Shown here: positions 5,873 through 8,207 of the stretch, piece by piece
Layout: each line of letters starts with the position of its first letter
Numbering within the stretch: the first letter of the stretch is position 1
Assembly (NCBI GenBank): GCA_023248665.1
Contig: JAHFEC010000049.1
Location: 1 to 8,207 of the forward strand
DNA: 8,207 nucleotides
Source: Microcaldota archaeon
GTDB taxonomy: Archaea; Micrarchaeota; Micrarchaeia; Anstonellales; Anstonellaceae
Reading direction: 5' to 3'
The notes under the pieces: generated by a model
The model's input: the letters and a program-made list of their open reading frames with translations, nothing else
Databases searched by the model: none
What the model was told of the DNA's origin: nothing
Made by a program: the position numbers and the translations under genes

Positions 5873-5947
5873 GGGCTTGTAGCTCAGTATGGATAGAGCG
5901 CCTGGCTTCGGACCAGGAGGTCGTGGGTTCAAATCCTGCCAAGCCCG
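5873..5947 (+). tRNA. tRNA-Arg, anticodon TCG
   Basis: A complete cloverleaf can be drawn. The acceptor stem pairs GGGCTTG (5873-5879) with CAAGCCC (5940-5946), and G5947 is the discriminator. The D stem is GCTC/GAGC around a loop with GG. The anticodon stem CCTGG/CCAGG (5901-5905, 5913-5917) encloses CTTCGGA, placing anticodon TCG at 5908-5910, which reads the CGA arginine codon. The variable loop is AGGTC. The T arm GTGGG/CCTGC holds TTCAAAT and includes two G-T wobble pairs. CCA is not encoded and there is no intron. Confidence 0.95.
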
Positions 5948-6015
5948 AATAGATAAACGCAAAAGAGAGAGGAAACGTCAGGTTTCGCCCGGCTGTTCCG
6001 ACACGATAGAACACC

Positions 6016-6030
6016 AATAAATACTTAAAT
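6016..6030 (+). promoter_or_regulatory. Promoter of the 280-residue hypothetical gene
   Basis: AATAAATACTTAAAT is the AT-rich core in an otherwise GC-rich stretch, centred about 26-29 bases before the ATG at 6052. This spacing predicts a leaderless mRNA starting at or next to the ATG, as for the AAA ATPase gene. No Shine-Dalgarno precedes the ATG, which agrees. Confidence 0.5.
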
Positions 6031-6051
6031 CCGGGCCGCCATATCTTGCAT

Positions 6052-6894
6052 ATGCCCACCACGGTCGGGAAAGGCTCCAGCGCGGATGTGAGAGAAAACT
6101 TAGCTGATGGCGCGAACGGGCTGTCCGCCCGGAGGCGCATGTACGACTTCCTTTCCTCGGGCCGCATCCTCGTCTACACGCCCGAAGCCAAACGCATCCT
6201 GACGGACCGGCCGGACCTCATCAAATTCTATTTCAAGCACGTTTATGAGCCCGAACACCGCAGCCGAGTCGGGGAGGCGATGGAAGCGGAGGGCGTGCGG
6301 GTCTTCCGGATAAAGGAGGAGTACGGCTACACGAACAAGGCGCTCCACCGGCTGAAGTTCGGCGAGCACGACCTGTTCGTGAAGGAGAACTGGCCGACGA
6401 TTGATCCGGACAGGACGGGCCCGATGGAATTCATGGCCCTGCTCAACCTGCGCCGCCTGATCGAGGAGCACGGATACGGCGGCTGCATCCAGACGGTGGA
6501 GCCGGTGCTCGCGTTCGCCGGCTACAACTGCAATTTCATTATCACCCGATACGACGAGCGCTTCGGCGATGAGGGATGGAGGCTGCGGGGCGTCTTCGAC
6601 GCGCATGGGAAGCAGGACGACGCGAACCAGCGGCGGCACGAGGAATTCTGCGGCTGGATTTGGGATAATTCCGACATCGGCGACGCGATGGAGAAGAACT
6701 CGGTTTACGATTACAACCGGCACGTGACTGTCATGTGCGATCCGCGCGACTTTAGGAGGCCGATGGACCAGTTGGAGAATATCATTGAACTGTCCCGCTC
6801 GGAAAAGGGTGTGCGCATCGCCACGTCCTTTCAGCCGGAAAAGACCAAAGATTACTTCCAATCCCTCATCCTCGCCGAAGGGCGGTACGCGTAA
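6052..6894 (+). CDS. Hypothetical protein, possible kinase-like N-lobe
   Basis: I do not recognise the family. The protein is 280 residues, soluble, charged, without signal peptide or membrane segments. Residues 95-168 resemble the small lobe of protein-kinase-like folds: a strand ending in a lysine (HDLFVKEN, K111), a helix with a glutamate (MEFMALLNLRRLIEEH, E126), then two strands and a hinge-like FIITRYDE (162-169). No catalytic HxD loop or clear DFG motif is seen in the rest, although DPRDF (230-234) is present, so this likeness is weak and could be chance. The ATG at 6052 is preferred over the upstream TTG at 6046 because it matches the leaderless spacing from the promoter. The gene converges on the GH57 gene, with 76 bases between stops. 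Codon use is like its neighbours, so it is very likely a real gene. Confidence 0.85.
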   Translation: MPTTVGKGSSADVRENLADGANGLSARRRMYDFLSSGRILVYTPEAKRILTDRPDLIKFYFKHVYEPEHRSRVGEAMEAEGVRVFRIKEEYGYTNKALHRLKFGEHDLFVKENWPTIDPDRTGPMEFMALLNLRRLIEEHGYGGCIQTVEPVLAFAGYNCNFIITRYDERFGDEGWRLRGVFDAHGKQDDANQRRHEEFCGWIWDNSDIGDAMEKNSVYDYNRHVTVMCDPRDFRRPMDQLENIIELSRSEKGVRIATSFQPEKTKDYFQSLILAEGRYA

Positions 6895-6943
6895 AGAAGC
6901 GCCAATGCCGCCCGCTCCGGCAGACCGGAATCCCGGCGCAGCC

Positions 6944-6950
6944 AAAAAAA
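6944..6950 (-). terminator. U-tract terminator of the GH57 gene
   Basis: Seven A on the plus strand give seven U on the minus-strand RNA, 21 bases after the GH57 stop codon. A short self-complementary GC-rich stretch (CCGCGCGCGG, 6960-6969) lies between stop and tract. This fits archaeal T-tract termination in the convergent intergenic region. Confidence 0.55.
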
Positions 6951-6970
6951 TCGGGGTTCCGCGCGCGGCC

Positions 6971-8164
6971 TCACTTCTTCATCCGCGCGTCCACCTGCCC
7001 CTTCAAATCCTCGACGATGTTGCGGTAGTTGATGTAGGAATCAAAAGGCGAATCGTAGGGCGAGAAGTAGTTGTGCACGTCCTGATCGGAGAGGGATTTG
7101 GTGCAGCAGTAATAGAGGTGGTCCGAGTTCTGCAAATGCCGCCACGCGCGCAAGAGATCCGGATCGTTGAGCGCCTTGATTGGATTCTCAAGCGAGGTCA
7201 GCTCGCCAAAGAGCGAACGCTGCATCTCGTTGCCCAGCCACGCCGAGGTATCGCGCTCGGCGTCGGCCCACGAGATGACCGAGGGCGCGTCCACCTCGCC
7301 CACGGGCGCGATGTCCCGCGCGATCGCGGACGGCGTGGAATATTGGAGGTGCTTGTATTTGGGGATTTCCTCGAAGAGCGAGCGCAGGAACGCGAAGATG
7401 CCGGTGTCCGCCCAGTGGTGCTCGCCGAACGTCTCGTAGTCCATGAAGAGGTTGACGCAGTCGCCGGAAAGTTCGGAGAGCCATTTGGCGTATTTGGGCG
7501 CGGTGAGAGGCCATTCGTTCCAGCTCTTCTGCGAGAAGCGGTAGCCGATGTCGTCGGATAATTTGTAATGGCGCAGGAGCGCCTTGATTTTCGAGCAGCC
7601 CTTGACGGAATAGAGGTAGGTGGGCGAGCGCCAGCCAAGCATGTGGTCCAATCCTTCCGCCATGATGCCCGAATAGCCGAGGCGCTCGGCGAAAGAGGCG
7701 ATGCCGTTGGAGAACATCGCCTCGGTGTTGCGCAGGACGTCGGAGGGCGCGGCGATGTCCGAGAGCGCGAGGCGGTGCAGCTCGATCTGGTTCTCGAACT
7801 CCTTCTTGTCCTCGAAGAGGCACGAGAGCGAATGATAATAGGTTTCCGAGAGGAACTCCACCCGCTTCGTCTTCGCCAGCGCCTTGAACGATTCGAGAAC
7901 CTCGGGGTTGTAGAGGCGCGCCTGCTCCAAAAAAACGCCGGTGATGGAGAAGCTCAGGTGCAGATCGGGATGCTGCTCGAGCGCTTCGAGGAGCAGCGAG
8001 TTCGTGGGCAGGTAGCATTTGGAGGCTACCTTGTCCAGAATCTGCTTGTTGAGCGAGGAGTCGAAATAGCGCTCAAAAAGGCTCGTGGAGTCGGGCGGCG
8101 AGAACACCGAGAAGGGGGCCAGCCTCATGGGCTGGTGGACTTGGAAATAGAAGCACACTTTCAT
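6971..8164 (-). CDS. Glycoside hydrolase family 57, alpha-amylase type
   Basis: Cytoplasmic retaining glycosidase of family GH57, likely acting on alpha-1,4-glucans such as glycogen or starch. The 397 residues show the family motifs in order: HQP (10-12); GVFLEQ (76-81); NTEA (146-149) with E148 as predicted nucleophile; and MDYETFGEHHW (241-251) with D242 as predicted acid/base. The C-terminal stretch LQNSDHLYYCCTK and DVHNYFSPYDSPFDSYINY (344-380) is typical of the archaeal MJ1611-like subgroup. There is no signal peptide, and the length fits the compact members. The start at 8164 is the first ATG after an in-frame TGA upstream; no clear Shine-Dalgarno is present and only 43 upstream bases are visible. 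In other archaea such genes often neighbour glycogen synthase, but that region is outside the window. Exact substrate specificity cannot be read from these motifs. Confidence 0.93.
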   Translation of the reverse strand: MKVCFYFQVHQPMRLAPFSVFSPPDSTSLFERYFDSSLNKQILDKVASKCYLPTNSLLLEALEQHPDLHLSFSITGVFLEQARLYNPEVLESFKALAKTKRVEFLSETYYHSLSCLFEDKKEFENQIELHRLALSDIAAPSDVLRNTEAMFSNGIASFAERLGYSGIMAEGLDHMLGWRSPTYLYSVKGCSKIKALLRHYKLSDDIGYRFSQKSWNEWPLTAPKYAKWLSELSGDCVNLFMDYETFGEHHWADTGIFAFLRSLFEEIPKYKHLQYSTPSAIARDIAPVGEVDAPSVISWADAERDTSAWLGNEMQRSLFGELTSLENPIKALNDPDLLRAWRHLQNSDHLYYCCTKSLSDQDVHNYFSPYDSPFDSYINYRNIVEDLKGQVDARMKK

Positions 8165-8207
8165 AGAAACGCCTTGCAGGGGGGGGAATCAGGAGGACCC
8201 TGAAACT

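Noticed and set aside
5751..5882. A 43-codon frame from ATG 5751 that ends inside the tRNA
   Set aside because: Its ATG overlaps the TATA box, so it would not be transcribed from that promoter; it runs through the hairpin element and into the tRNA, and the peptide has no recognisable character.
6046..6054. TTG start two codons upstream of ATG 6052
   Set aside because: ATG 6052 is the common start codon and has the expected leaderless spacing from the promoter core.
8179..8186. Run of eight G just upstream of the GH57 gene
   Set aside because: It could suggest phase variation or a sequencing error, but it lies outside the coding frame and the upstream frame has a stop, so no effect on the protein is supported.

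Overview
The window looks archaeal, most likely a DPANN-type or euryarchaeal genome assembled from the environment; the lineage is inferred. The evidence is AT-rich TATA elements placed about 25 bases before start codons (leaderless transcripts), U-tract terminators, a tRNA gene without an encoded CCA, a Methanococcus-type S-layer protein, a CDC48-like double AAA ATPase and an archaeal-type GH57 amylase. Coding DNA is GC-rich, while the main intergenic region is much richer in AT.

Layout, left to right. (1) Bases 1-1055, minus strand: the N-terminal part of an S-layer protein that runs off the left edge. (2) 1056-1612: a long non-coding region with an S-layer promoter candidate flanked by inverted repeats, a probable long leader, and a cluster of hairpins. 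(3) 1613-4387, minus: a 924-residue protein with a polytopic membrane domain in place of the CDC48 N-domain, followed by two AAA modules. (4) 4388-4513: a compact divergent promoter with a perfectly palindromic TATA core. (5) 4514-5701, plus: an MscS-family mechanosensitive channel. (6) 5702-6051: a U-tract terminator, a TATA box, a structured leader, tRNA-Arg(TCG), and a second promoter. (7) 6052-6894, plus: a 280-residue protein of unknown function. (8) 6971-8164, minus: a complete GH57 glycoside hydrolase converging on it.

The genes do not form one operon. The theme is cell envelope and housekeeping: surface layer, a membrane-anchored unfoldase, osmotic protection, and polysaccharide metabolism. 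The ATPase and the channel are divergently transcribed from a shared promoter region and may be co-regulated.

The most interesting signal is non-coding. Two intergenic regions over 4 kb apart (about 1482-1538 and 5790-5842) carry the same two-hairpin element in the same orientation. Stem 1 shares most of its sequence; stem 2 differs in sequence, but paired positions change together, so the fold is kept. This points to a structured RNA family or a dispersed palindromic element. One copy forms the predicted leader of tRNA-Arg; the other lies between the ATPase and S-layer genes. A second protein-level novelty is the membrane-anchored CDC48-like ATPase, whose D2 pore loop lacks the usual aromatic residue.
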